This document shows positions 35,494 to 46,179 of a stretch of 64,000 bases of DNA, piece after piece. Positions within the stretch are counted from its first letter, which is position 1, and the number at the start of each line of letters is the position of its first letter. The translations under genes were made by a program, and so were the position numbers. This DNA comes from Owenia fusiformis. Its lineage: Eukaryota; Annelida; Polychaeta; Sabellida; Oweniidae. The notes beneath the pieces were generated by a model. That model ran no database searches. It was not told the origin of the DNA and saw nothing but the letters and a program-made list of their open reading frames with translations. Location: the NCBI GenBank assembly GCA_903813345.2, contig CAIIXF020000010.1:33409425-33473424 (forward strand), given 5' to 3'.

Positions 35494-36500
35494 AAACTGG
35501 AAGTAAAAAAAAAAATGAATTATTGGTCAGATTTTTATAATTAGGGTCTCATTTTGAAAAAAAATCTTTCTTCTGTAAGATAAATGTCACTGCCTAACAT
35601 TTAGATAAATTTAAATAAAAAAGTTTCTTTACTTTCTGATACCCATGCTAACGACCGTTATCTGTTCTATAGATGTCTACAAGCAAAACTCACCTTTATA
35701 GCGATTTCTCCCCAAATCTTTCGCCAATTAACTTGTCCTTTACTCGTAGAATCCTTTAACCACTAGAGATTTGTAGGGATGCTGCGCTTATGCTGTTCAG
35801 CCTGTAAAAAATGTTATTTTGCCGTTTTAAAAATGAAATTTGATTTTGTTGATATTTTGGCAAATTCTAGCGGCCATCTTTGTGAATAATTATGACGTAA
35901 ATTTTGAACCAATCAAATTGCAGAACCCCGGAGAAGAGCGAAATTCATAATATCTATTTATGATTTAAAATATATTTGGGCAGTTAAACATTAAAAAAAA
36001 CAAAAGATAAATATATATTTTTGTTTATTAACTATTTACATAATTTTTAATAGCCCCTTTCTATATAGAATTATGAAAGGTCAGACGGGTCAAGTTTACT
36101 ACGTCATTATTTCAAGATGGCGGCAGAGAATCGTTCCAAACCGTATTTTTAAAATTAGTATGCTTTTACACATTTTTGAACAATAATAGTACAATTGGAA
36201 CAGCGTATACCATTGCGTATGTGTGTATTACAACTGGATCAAACCAGAGATCAATCGACGAAACATTGAGGGAGAAATCGATCGATAAGGTAAACTATGA
36301 AAAATGTCTGTATAGAAGTAATCATGGTCTGATGCTAAGGTAACAGATAAGACGAAAAAAATCATATTTGCAGCGTGTCTACAAGTAATATAAGACATGT
36401 ATGTTGCCGCTAAATAATTTTTCTTAAAAATGAGACCCTTATTGTGGGATTCTGAGCAATAGTTTTTTTATTTTTTCATTTACAGAACCCGGAAGTAGTG
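35494..36500. repeat. Diverged long inverted repeat, about 200-bp arms
   Basis: Left arm (35494-35720) has GAAGTAAAAAAAAAAATG, TTAGGGTCTCATTTT and ACCGTTATCTGTTCT. Right arm (36280-36500) holds the inverted counterparts AAAATGAGACCCTTA, AGGTAACAGATAAG and ACATACATG in mirrored order. Similarity is partial. The centre holds promoter-like motifs. Confidence 0.45.
35880..36289 (+). promoter_or_regulatory. Promoter-like segment and possible 5' exon
   Basis: Clustered motifs: TGACGTAA (CRE-like) at about 35893, CCAATCAAAT (CCAAT-like) at 35910, TACGTCATT near 36100 and TCAAGATGGCGGCAGAG (YY1-like initiator) near 36115. A possible exon then ends GATAAG|GTAAAC at 36289. It could be the leader of the glutaredoxin gene 0.9 kb to the right, but I saw no strong acceptor just before that ATG. 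ETS-like CTTCCGG occurs at about 37022. Confidence 0.3.
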
Positions 36501-37152
36501 AAGTGTTATTACCCTTATTACTTATACTATACTAAGGCCTATCATAGTGCTCATCTCATATCATAGTGCTACATGTCTCTGTGCATCAAACTGCATTTTA
36601 CTGTGTTTAAAATTACCAACAAAACCTTATTTGGGTCTATATCATATCGATTCAATAGTTATCGATTGAATCATATAGATTGAACTGTTTTGATAACCGA
36701 TTATTCACTTACTGTACCATTACCTGGAGAAGTTTCAAACATCGACATTAATAGACTCCAACAGAAATACGAGCGTCATAAATTCTTCATAATGTATGCT
36801 TTTTCTTAAAAACATAACTGATAATATGAAGACTATAAAATAGGCTTTAACTTCATCATAAACATAGTCCTACTTGAAATGTGACCGGTGACTAGATTCA
36901 TCAAAGAAAATTAGTTGTTAGTTGAGCACGTACTGAGATGTCAAAAAGATAATAAAATTTCGAACGGATATTTGGATGAAGTTTTTCGTTCGCTAATCAG
37001 TTACACCACATTTGTTTGTACTTCCGGTTCAAAAGTTGTATAACTATTTTGTAAAATTGTCGATCTAAACTGAATATTCCGTGTATTATAGACCATTTGG
37101 AGCTCAGAAATTTAGTCTTTAACAATCCTAAAGTATCAAGAACATACTCAAC

Positions 37153-39351
37153 ATGTCATCTTTCGTCGACGCCGAGATTCAGTCCGGAAAGAAAGTTGTA
37201 GTATTTTCAAAAACCTATTGCCCATACTGCAGTAGATGTAAGAAGGTTCTTCAAGCTCATATTGGGAAGGAAATAACTGCCGCTGATTTCAAATGGATTG
37301 AGATGGACAACATGTCTAACTGCAGCGAAATACAAGCATACTTGAGGAAAATTACTGGAGCTAGTTCAGTGAGTATAGATACAGTGGGAGACATAAATAA
37401 ACATCAACCATCAAAAGTTGTTATACAATGAGCTAAATTCTAAGTTTCATGTCTCAAACTCTCCCGAGCTGTAGAAAAATAGTTTCCGTTCACTTTAAGT
37501 AGCACAATGAATGAATCCAAAGCTTCTTACCTGCAAATGATGGATAAATTCCTACCAAATCGGACGAATGTTTTCATTGATCACCATGTTTGTGATCCAA
37601 GGTGGAGTGACTCCCAGAATGCAACATCAGTTAACCTTATTTACTTGTGACAGGTTTCAAAATGGCGGAACTGCATTTTGAAAGTTGGCACGTGTCATGA
37701 TGCATTCTGGGAGGCAATCCTCCTTGCGGCATAATCGGGCTCCAAAATCACCTCAACATTTGAAAAGATGGCATTAACATGTGAATATCGCTTCAAATTT
37801 TTAAGTTCCTATTTGTCATTATGGACACAAATTCCACTATATGTGTACATTCCGAGACGGAGAAAATAGAGCACTCAATTCACTGAGGTAAGAATTTATG
37901 ACATATGTGACAGAATGTCTTTTTCATGGTGTTAGTAATTTTTTATGTTCACCACTGTAATAAGTCCCAGAATTACCCCCCTAAACAAAGGCCCTAGGAA
38001 AATATATAAAACAATTGAGGTGATTTCTCTGAGAAAAAAGACCTGATTTGCTAAAACAATGTCAAAAATAAGAAAAAGTGCAAAGCCTCCCTAATTTATT
38101 CAGAATGAGTCTCAATCGATTCATATGTGATGTAGGTAGTGGTGCAACTCATTCAGTGCATACAAAAAATGATCATTCCTGGGGTATTGATAAACAAAAC
38201 ATGCTTACTGTTTTTGAAAAAAAAACATACTCGACCAAATATCTTCGTCAGGTTCAACAAGTGAATAGTGAGTACACTGTCATTCAAGTTGCAACGCTGA
38301 TGTGATGTCATATTCAGGAATGCTACAGAATGAAAATATAAATAGTGTATAATACAACATAATATTTTGCTCTCTTAAAAAGTTAGAGTTCCTTGATCTG
38401 TGTATTGTGTTTTGATCATTCAAAGATCATGTGACTTTAAATACTGACCTCTCACTTAAATTACCCTTTAGATGTTTAAGGCAAGTTGTCATAGCATCTA
38501 TAAAGTAGTAGTTATTTTGTTGTTATTGTTATTCTACTGATATCGCACCATCTGTGACATCAGTCACATAATTATCCTCATCAACAATCAAACAAACAAA
38601 TGTCACTGTCACATGCCATGCATCACATGTCACTGTCACATGTCATGCATCACATGTCACTGTCACATGCCATGCATCACATGTCACTGTCACATGCCAT
38701 GCATCACATGTCACTGTCACATGCCATGCATCACATGTCACTGTCACATGCCATGCATCACATGTCACTGTCACATGTCATGCATCACATGTCACTGTCA
38801 CATGCCATGCATCACATGTCACTCTCACATGCCATGCATCACATGTCACTGTCACATGCCATGCATCACATGTCACTCTCACATGTCATGCATCACATGT
38901 CACTGTTGATTCCGAAATTTCTGATTCCATTCTGTCCAAGCCCTAATTCCTATGTATATAATTTTGTATGTGTACTGTAGATTGGGTTAATTTGGCGCCC
39001 GCTTTAATTTAGCGAATTTTGCGAAATTGAAAAATTTGACAATAATAAATCTCATAAGAAAAAATAAACCTAGCCAAACATGACCATTTACATGGTAATT
39101 CGCAAACAGCGCGTAGGTTTAACATTTTTTGCATATCTGCCAAATTTAATAGCCGCCAAAAATGGCAACATCGCCAAATTAAGTAGCGCCAAATTAACCC
39201 AATCTACAGTATGTGGTTTAACTATTGATGTTGATTTATTGTTTATCTTCAGGTACCAAGAGTCTTCATTAATGGTAAGAGTGTCGGAGGGTGTGATGAA
39301 ACCACCGCCTTGGATAAGAGTGGAAAACTCTCAGCCATGCTGAAAGCCTAA
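37153..39351 (+). CDS. Glutaredoxin (dithiol, CPYC type), two coding exons
   Basis: A complete 104-residue glutaredoxin, a thiol-disulfide oxidoreductase that uses glutathione to reduce disulfides and glutathionylated proteins. Exon 1 is 37153-37368 (72 codons, phase 0), ending before donor GTGAGTAT. Exon 2 is 39253-39351, after acceptor TTTATCTTCAG, and adds 32 codons and a TAA. The active site YCPYCSRCK is at residues 23-31 (CPYC 24-27). The joined frame restores SVPRVFINGKSVGGCDE: the cis-proline (SVP) and the GG-Cys-Asp-Glu glutathione-binding loop. Reading through the donor would give an unrelated tail and a stop, which supports splicing. Length fits the family (about 100-110). There is no targeting sequence, so a cytosolic location is likely. 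The 1.9-kb intron carries a MITE, a 27-bp tandem array and a second MITE that ends 43 bp before exon 2. Confidence 0.94.
37598..37726. mobile_element. CAAGGNGGATTG-family MITE, copy 1
   Basis: Left end CAAGGTGGAGTGACTCCCAG, right end CTGGGAGGCAATCCTCCTTG; arms continue AATGCA / TGCATT. In the glutaredoxin intron. Other copies are at 39838, 46000 and 63019. Confidence 0.7.
38599..38905 (+). repeat. 27-bp tandem array, about 11 copies
   Basis: Unit TGTCACTGTCACATGCCATG followed by CATCACA, with C/T and G/C variants. It lies in the glutaredoxin intron. Long frames across it (repeating nine residues) are artefacts of the period being a multiple of three. Confidence 0.96.
38975..39209. mobile_element. 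Tc1/mariner-like MITE with 24-bp perfect ends
   Basis: TA at 38973-38974 and 39210-39211. Ends are CTGTAGATTGGGTTAATTTG and its exact inverted form, with the match continuing through GCGC. 235 bp, AT-rich interior with many GCGAA and CGCCAAA motifs. It ends 43 bp before the glutaredoxin exon 2. Confidence 0.88.
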
Positions 39352-39837
39352 CTCTTCATCCATCAAAGTCAGATGTAAGCCGCATCCAATTTAACAATCT
39401 TACAGGGTACATCGGAACATATAGAAAATCGAAACATTTATTTACCTTGCTTTTGAAGTATTACAAGTTACAATTATCAGCATCAAGAACCATATTACAT
39501 TTATATATACAGTGCACTTATGAAAATTAACATTTACAGTATCATGAATGACTGTGGTACATAATTGATATAATTAAGGAACGCACAAAAGCCATGATCT
39601 AACCAGTATTTGTATCAATATGGTGCCAAATGGACAACCTTATTTTATTATATGTCACTGTCAAGGTGCCAATTTATATTAATAAGCAGTATTCTGGTAA
39701 ACCTGGTATCAAACAGGCTGATCCAGATTTTTTCAGGGATGATACATTGTTTGCTTCTCTGTTTTCTTCTCTTTCGGTCTTCCTCTTGTTATTTGAAATC
39801 ATGTTGCTGATATTATATAGCTTTTCTCTATCTCTAA

Positions 39838-40108
39838 CAAGGAGGATTGGCTCCCAGAGACACAACTCAATATTTCCCAACAATGGAAATGTCCAAATGT
39901 CACTTTTTCTGAAACTATAACTGACTATAAATTCATAATCAACAGTCCAAAATGTTAGAATCAATATCTCGATTGCTTTTGTGATTTGAACTTTTTTGTT
40001 TGGAAATAAGACCAAAATTCGCGATTCAAATTCTGAAGGGAAGAAAATGGTTGCTGTTTGAATTTTGGCAGAATATTGAGTTGGAACCCTGGGAGTCAAT
40101 CCCCTTTG
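39838..40108. mobile_element. CAAGGNGGATTG-family MITE, copy 2
   Basis: Left end CAAGGAGGATTGGCTCCCAG, right end CTGGGAGTCAATCCCCTTTG. Interior shares TTTGGAAATAAGACCAAAAT, followed by TCGCGATTCAAAT, with copies at 46000 and 63019. Confidence 0.75.
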
Positions 40109-40643
40109 ATTTCTTGGAAGCCCATGGTAATATTGGTGCATTTGATAATACTCAAAGCAAGACTTTTCCCGTTGTCTTACCAGTTTTAACCATGACACAA
40201 ATACCAATGTTAATCTTTTAGCAGTAAAGTGAACCAAAGTCCAAGTAGTTCTAGTCAAGCGCAGAAATAAAAATGTTTTTGTTGTTAGAACACAGGATAT
40301 GATATTAATTTATGAAACAGGAACCATGGCTTAATGGTGGTTGGATTTTACATATTAAAATAATGTATAGGCAGAATCAAAGTGAGTGAGATATTTTTCC
40401 AAGAAAGTAAATTGTTCAAGAAAAACAGATTTAAACATCAATGTGATAATTATTCCATAATTATCACAAAGTTGATTAAATTCATTCCATGGTTATCACA
40501 AAATTACAGTTGAATCTTGAATTATATTACGATTTGATGAGATATTTCAGATCTCTTTTGAGATGTTAATTTGGAGTGATAAAGACAACATTTCCATGTC
40601 AGTTGTCAGCCGAGGGGTCATTTTACAATATTAACATTCTTCT

Positions 40644-40735
40644 GTATATTCTCAGGTATATACAACTCATCTAGTGCAAGATGCACTTAACCATGAGTAT
40701 ATACAACTCATCTAGTGCTAGATGCACTTACACAA
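40644..40735 (+). repeat. Two ~45-bp tandem copies
   Basis: TATACAACTCATCTAGTGC followed by AGATGCACTTA occurs twice in tandem. Confidence 0.8.
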
Positions 40736-40746
40736 GTTTTGTAATA

Positions 40747-40976
40747 CACTGGCAGATCCAGGGCGGGGTCATTAAGGCCCAAACATTTTGTAGGGCCTCA
40801 AAAATGGGCCTTTTTAGGCATAATTTGGCTTTTTTAGTCCAAATTATAAAAAAATGGGCTTTAAATTTTCAAAATTTGGGCCCAATTTTGGGTTTTGGGA
40901 TCCCAAAAACTTGTGTTGAAGGTTATTTGTGGACTCAAAATTTGGCCCCCCTTGTCAGTTTTTTGATTCGCCAGTG
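40747..40976. mobile_element. 230-bp MITE with CACTGGC ends and 5-bp duplication
   Basis: Left end CACTGGCAGATC, right end GATTCGCCAGTG. TAATA lies on both sides (40742-40746, 40977-40981). Interior is rich in GGGCC and AAAATTTG phrases. A related left end is at 43881. Confidence 0.75.
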
Positions 40977-41050
40977 TAATACATGTAGGTTATCATTAAT
41001 TGCAAAACATGTACATGTCATTATATGTTGTAAAGTAAACATGTAGTTTC

Positions 41051-41160
41051 ATCAGAATTCCTTACAATAGGAACAATAAATAAAAACAATAAGTAAAATT
41101 ATTAGAATTCCTTACAATAGGCACAATAAATGAGAACAATAAGCAAATTTATTTGGAAAA
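41051..41160 (+). repeat. Two ~53-bp tandem copies
   Basis: AGAATTCCTTACAATAGGNA followed by CAATAAAT occurs twice, about 53 bp apart. Confidence 0.75.
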
Positions 41161-41426
41161 CAGTTGAAAAACTCCTTGAAAAGTTCTCAGAAATATAAGA
41201 TTGTCTCTAATGAAACCCATATTATGTAATTTTGACCTTATACAATATTTATTTTTACAATGTACTCTGAACAGTATCTCTGTAGTGAATAAAATGTTGT
41301 CATCATCAAAAATTATTTTTATTTGGTATTGTTTGAAGCAATGTGAAAATAGTTCGCTGCAACATAGAAAGATGGCAGATATGGTTAATCGCTACATTCT
41401 CCAAATACTGGACAAAATGCCAGTAT

Positions 41427-41745
41427 TGTTATTTTTCAAACAAGAATCACTCCTTCCCCACATTGTCTATATCTTCCAGTTTTGCACAAAGAGTGCACTT
41501 ATGTGCCTAGAAAAGACTTGTGAGAGTGAAAGAATGTTTTGATAAAGTGTATAAAAAACAAGAAAATTCAGTGAAAAAAATCAGAAAGTTTTCAGAATTT
41601 TTTCACTGAATTTTCTCATTTTTAATACATTTTACAAAACAAACCTTCTCACAAGGCTTTTCTAGGCACATAAGTGCACTCTTTGTGCAAACTTGGAAGA
41701 TGCAGACAATGTGGGGAAGGAGTTATTCTTATTTGAAAAATAACA
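41427..41745. repeat. Large fold-back, ~150-bp arms
   Basis: Left arm begins TGTTATTTTTCAAACAAGAA and includes AGAGTGCACTTATGTGCCTA. The right arm is the inverted counterpart ending CTTATTTGAAAAATAACA. Arms meet near 41585 with only a short loop, so the transcript could form a long hairpin. No coding capacity. Confidence 0.85.
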
Positions 41746-41749
41746 TGTG

Positions 41750-42930
41750 ACTCAATTGAGGAATGCAGAAAATTTCCCAACATGCACCCTGTCCTTAACT
41801 GTTACATTTTGCTTAAAATCAAAAACTTTCCCATTACTATACGAGCAAAACAGAATGTGGCTAAGTAACATAATGAAGCAGGAGTCTTACTTTTAGTCGA
41901 TGGGTGCTCCACCAGAAATATATTTTAAGAATTTTTTACGAATTGGTTCCATTATTTTATCATTCACATGAGTGGAAAAGGTCTCAAAAACATATTTCTA
42001 GGGAAACACCCATTGTTTTTTTTTATTTTCTCAGAGTTCAGATAAATTGGTATCGTACAACTGTGTTACTTTGTTCCTATCCCATCATGCCATACACAGA
42101 TTTTAACCGCAAATAAAGAGTCTAACCTTAAAAAACGAGTTCATTGACTTACAAAAAATGTTCTTAAAAATATATATATCACACAAGTTGTTTTTGGGAA
42201 TATCTAAGATCACCTATTATCTAAGATCATCTCTGATGTAGTGTTAAACTTCCATGATGATCACATCCAGAATAAAAAAGCAATGTCCTTCTAAAAAGCT
42301 CTCCTTATCGGGGGTTCTCATTTGTTTTTCTTTTGAGTGTGTGTAGTTAGTTCAGCTTCAGCAGTGTGCTGCATGAAACAGGCTAGATATAGTTCAAAAT
42401 TTGATTTTTTTGTGTTTTCTATTTCAACTATAGAATAAGTGAATAGGGTGTAATTAGTTCCGCTTTAGTGCACTGCATGTGACTGTCGATCATCTTTTGT
42501 TCCACTCTGGTTCGGAATAGCTTGCCAAGTGTCAATTCTTTTAAAACAAAAGAATAAGAATACACTCTTTTTCGTTACAACTTTACATTCTTTAAAATAA
42601 ACTACAGTTCTGTAAAATAAAGTACAGTTCATTTTATTGTGTTGCTACCTGATTGAGGTTTTAATCAACCTATTTTTTAAGGTTATTTCCAGATATGAAT
42701 CATATAACCATCTATCTATCTATGCTATCCATTGTTTTCAGCATGATTTTGGTCATCGAAAATTGTTATCTAATTCAAAACTAGCACATTATTGGCTTGT
42801 GAAAATACATTTTATACAGTGGATATTTACATGTGCAATACATTTACATAAATGTAGTGTTCGGATAGGATAAAGATGAGTGATGCTGTTATGAAATTTG
42901 GCAAAGTACAGTAGTATTGAAATCTAACCA
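41750..42930. other. Non-coding, no gene seen
   Basis: A phrase near 42738, CAGCATGATTTTGGTCATCG, recurs at about 56096 inside the element at 55711-56300, so part of this stretch is dispersed repeat. No exon recognised. Confidence 0.45.
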
Positions 42931-42934
42931 GGTA

Positions 42935-43495
42935 CTAGGCTTCCTCCGGCGCAACCTCCACCAGTGCCCAGAGAACATTAAAGCCCAGGCATACAAGTCA
43001 CTAGTACGGCCTAACCTAGAATAGGCTAGTGCAGCATGGGATCCTTACCGCCAGAAGGATATCAACATGCTGGAACAGGTACAAAGGAGAGCAGCCAGAT
43101 TTGTTACCAAATGTCACTCTAGGGAACCAGGCTGTGTCACCCAAGCTCTCCAACACCTGCAGTAGGAATCACTACAATCCCATAGGGAGGCTTCTAGACT
43201 TTCCCTCTTCTACAAAGGAACTCACAACTTAGCAGCCACCACTATACCCACATACTTCAGCCTTCAAATAAACACAAATGCTAGACAGTTCCATCCATCC
43301 AAATTCATCCGACCAGCTGCAGAACGGATGCTTACAAGTTTAGTTACTTTCCAAGGATAATAGTAATTTAAAATGGAACACTCTACCCAGTGATATTTTA
43401 GACAGTGATAGCCTATCCAGTTTTAAATCTTCTGTCAGCAAGCAGATTAACAATAAGGCTCAGTTGTATTTTAGCAATAGGTCTACTAAATGATA
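42935..43495 (+). pseudogene. CR1-like LINE C-terminal relic
   Basis: Decayed coding for the end of a non-LTR reverse transcriptase: LGFLRRNLHQCPENIKAQAY, KSLVRPNLE, a TAG stop, then AAWDPYRQKDINMLEQVQRR and AARFVTK, typical of the CR1-like class after the RT core. Frames shift at least twice afterwards (LSLFYKGTHNLAA, then RQFHPSKFIRPAAER), and stops are frequent. Higher GC than the surroundings. The 3' part has SFKSSVSKQIN-like coding. Confidence 0.85.
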
Positions 43496-43880
43496 ATAGT
43501 GTAATAAAATTACCTTAGTTCGAGTTCTTTAATCTGCAACTTGACTTAAAAGGTGTAAGGCACGACATTTTCTTGAAAAATATTGTCATTTTTTATAAAA
43601 TCCATCTACATATTTCCGACATCTTGAGTTATATCAGCATAAGCATGAGCATGTAATAGTGACTAAATTATTAATAAAATCATCATACAGACACTTGACA
43701 CACGGCACTCAAATGCATCTTTGATCGCACTAAAGGTGATTATCGGCATGGCGTGCAAAGTTTTAATACGTTGGCCTCGATGGCCACAAAGTGAAGTTTT
43801 TCTTGTAAAACTTGATTTTGTCAATATCTCAGAGACGGAATTAAGATAATACTTACCAACCCTTGGTACATGTATATCAC

Positions 43881-43975
43881 CACTGGCGGATCTAGGGGGC
43901 GGCCATCCTCCTTTTTGGGACCTAGAAAAAAAATTTAGGGCCCCAAAAAATGGGCCTTTTTGGCCAAATCATCAA
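43881..43975 (+). mobile_element. Solo left end related to the CACTGGC MITE
   Basis: Starts CACTGGCGGATCTAGGGGG and continues with GGGCCCCAAAAAATGGGCCT, like the element at 40747. No right end was found. Confidence 0.55.
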
Positions 43976-44079
43976 GAACGTATCTATATTGGTTGAAGTG
44001 TACGTTTGGAATAAAAAATCTTCTGAAATCAATTGAAATGCAAAGAAAATAAATGGAATATAATGGTAGAGCCATAAGA

Positions 44080-44350
44080 GAAAATAGAAAACTCGGAAAT
44101 TATACGAAAACTGATTACAAACTTGAAAGATTTTAAACTTTAAGTGTGAACAAAATGTTAATTTTTAAAATGGCCATATTTAGATTAGCAAACAATAATT
44201 TAAGAATTGAAACAGGGAGACCCGAGAGAAAGAAAAAAGATGGCACTATAAACAGAATCGACTTGAATTAAAAGACAGAATTTGTCAAATTTGCAATACA
44301 GCAGGAGATCCAAGACGTCATTTCCATTGTTCTTTCGGCAAAATCGCGTA
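44080..44350 (+). pseudogene. LINE C-terminal relic, third family
   Basis: Readable in pieces: ENRKLGNYTKTDYKLERF, a stop, then KMAIFRLANNNLRIETGRPE, a frameshift, then LKDRICQICNTAGDPRRHFH and C. This matches the pattern of a LINE C-terminal region with a CxxC...HxxxxC finger. The interruption by stops shows it is dead. Confidence 0.65.
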
Positions 44351-44377
44351 GTAATCTACGGTGATCAGTCCATTTAA

Positions 44378-45300
44378 ATTTCACGCTTTTGAACGTCATG
44401 GTGTATACATGCATTTCTAATCGATCATATCTCAGTCAATATTTATCATTATATTATAAATTTGATAATTAATGAAAGCTTATAACCAGGGCATTACGTA
44501 TGTGAATTTATTATTTTGGTCAGATAAAATACCAACCAGTTACGGGTGCTAAAGTTTTGACATATTTTTCATTAAAAATGCAGAAATGTGTATCATTTTC
44601 GCGGGTTAAATAGGCTATTAAAACAAGTCGGGTTAAAAAATGTTTTTCACTCATCATTTAGCCCACATCGAGCTCTTTCCAATGGTATAATTGTTTTTTT
44701 CTGAAACCCCTGAAGACAAATTTCTGCCAACTTTCTGTAACGACGAGTGAAAAATCATGGTTTTTCCCGCAAACCAATGACGTCGTATTTCTCGATTTTT
44801 ATACCAAGATTAGATTTGATACGCGTATGATATTTGTTCACGGTCATATCTCGGTCAATATTCGTCATTGAATGATCATTTTTATAGTTAATGAAAGCTT
44901 ATTACAAGGGCAATGCGCATATGGATAAGTTATTTCGACCCGATTAAATACCACCAAGCTACGGGTACAAACGTGTAAAACATTTTTTCACGGAAATTCA
45001 CTAAAAATGCACAAATGTGTATCACATTCGCGCGTTAATTGGGCTATTAAATCTCGTCGAGTTAAAAAATGTTTTTCACTCTACATTTAGCCCACAATGA
45101 GCTCTCTCCAATGGTACGATTGTTTTTTTCTGAAACCTCTGAAGACAAATTTCTGCCAACTTTCTGTAACGACGAGTGAAAAATCATGGTTTTTACCGCA
45201 AACCAATGACGACGTCGTATTTCTCGATTTTTAAACCAAGATTAGATTTGATACGCGTATGTATTTGTTCATGGCCATATCTCGGTCAATATGCATTAAT
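44378..45300 (+). repeat. 430-bp unit duplicated in tandem
   Basis: GAAGACAAATTTCTGCCAAC occurs near 44711 and again 430 bp later, and flanking phrases repeat in order: CATATCTCRGTCAATATT, TTAATGAAAGCTTAT, AAAAAATGTTTTTCACTC, GATTAGATTTGATACGCGTA. A third copy begins near 45265 and breaks off. A fragment of the same unit is at about 54545. Confidence 0.9.
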
Positions 45301-45999
45301 GATTCAGTATGAATCTAATACAACATAAAAGAGTATCACAAGCACATCACATTGATGGACTTATTACATATGATCCGATGGAATGCAGCCAATAAAACCA
45401 GGTTACGTGTTACCGTTCTTCACGCCAAATGCGTTAATGTGACTCGTTTTAGCGCATTAATTGAAGCATGGTTGGACATCTCAAAGAATTCTTTTCCAAC
45501 TTTGAACAATGAAAGTCAAAATACCCGGCTTTTAATTTTGCGTTGTGAGGTCGGCGGCCGTCTCTATTTCTCGAATTATTTCGAAGGCATGTTTTATTCG
45601 AAAATGATCAGCTCACGTATACATATTCATTCATAGCATAATGACCCCTGTTTAGTCTCGGATGAGCTGTGAATGCCTTCTATGCCCGGCTTCAATTCAA
45701 CAATTCTGCCAACGCCCCTAAGTCAACACGCAATTAAAAATCATCCAATAAAACCGCTATCAGGCTATGCAGATATAAATTTTCGAAAACACTATCTCTA
45801 CAGATTGGTTTTAAAAAACATTGTACCGGTAATTTCCGCATTATGTTCCGAGGAGCCACTCACCTAATAGCCATAATTTGTAAATTGTGCATCCTCAGTC
45901 TGTCAGCCGCTTAGCGTATGGATCAGTGACGCTGACCGCATATTGCACCTTTTATAATTTGTAGCAGTTTGCACAACGTCGACGTGCAACTAGTTGGTG
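45301..45999. other. Non-coding, higher CpG, no gene recognised
   Basis: Short plus-strand frames at 45352-45636 and 45673-45867 show no known domain and lack clear splice signals. Possibly part of the dispersed repeat that surrounds it. Confidence 0.35.
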
Positions 46000-46178
46000 C
46001 AAGGAGGGTTGACTCCAAGAATTTCAGTTTTGGAATGCTTCGATAGGAAATAAGACCAAAATTCACGATCCAAATGTTGAAGTGAACAAATGGCGGCTGT
46101 TGGAATTCGGATTTTGAAGCACATTCCCATATATGAGACAGAATATGGATATTGCACTCTGCGAGGCAATCTTCCTTG
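46000..46178. mobile_element. CAAGGNGGATTG-family MITE, copy 3
   Basis: Left end CAAGGAGGGTTGACTCCAAG, right end GCGAGGCAATCTTCCTTG. Interior shares GAAATAAGACCAAAATTCAC and AAATGGCGGCTGTT-like phrases with copies 2 and 4. Confidence 0.7.
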
Positions 46179-46179
46179 C

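Noticed and set aside
38600-38980. His/Met- or Cys-rich repeat proteins on the plus strand
   Set aside because: Both come from the 27-bp tandem array in the glutaredoxin intron; 27 is a multiple of three, so frames stay open by periodicity.
39080-39343. Plus-strand 87-codon frame overlapping glutaredoxin exon 2
   Set aside because: It reads exon 2 in the wrong phase and starts inside the MITE; the phase-0 splice from exon 1 restores the conserved glutaredoxin C-terminal part.
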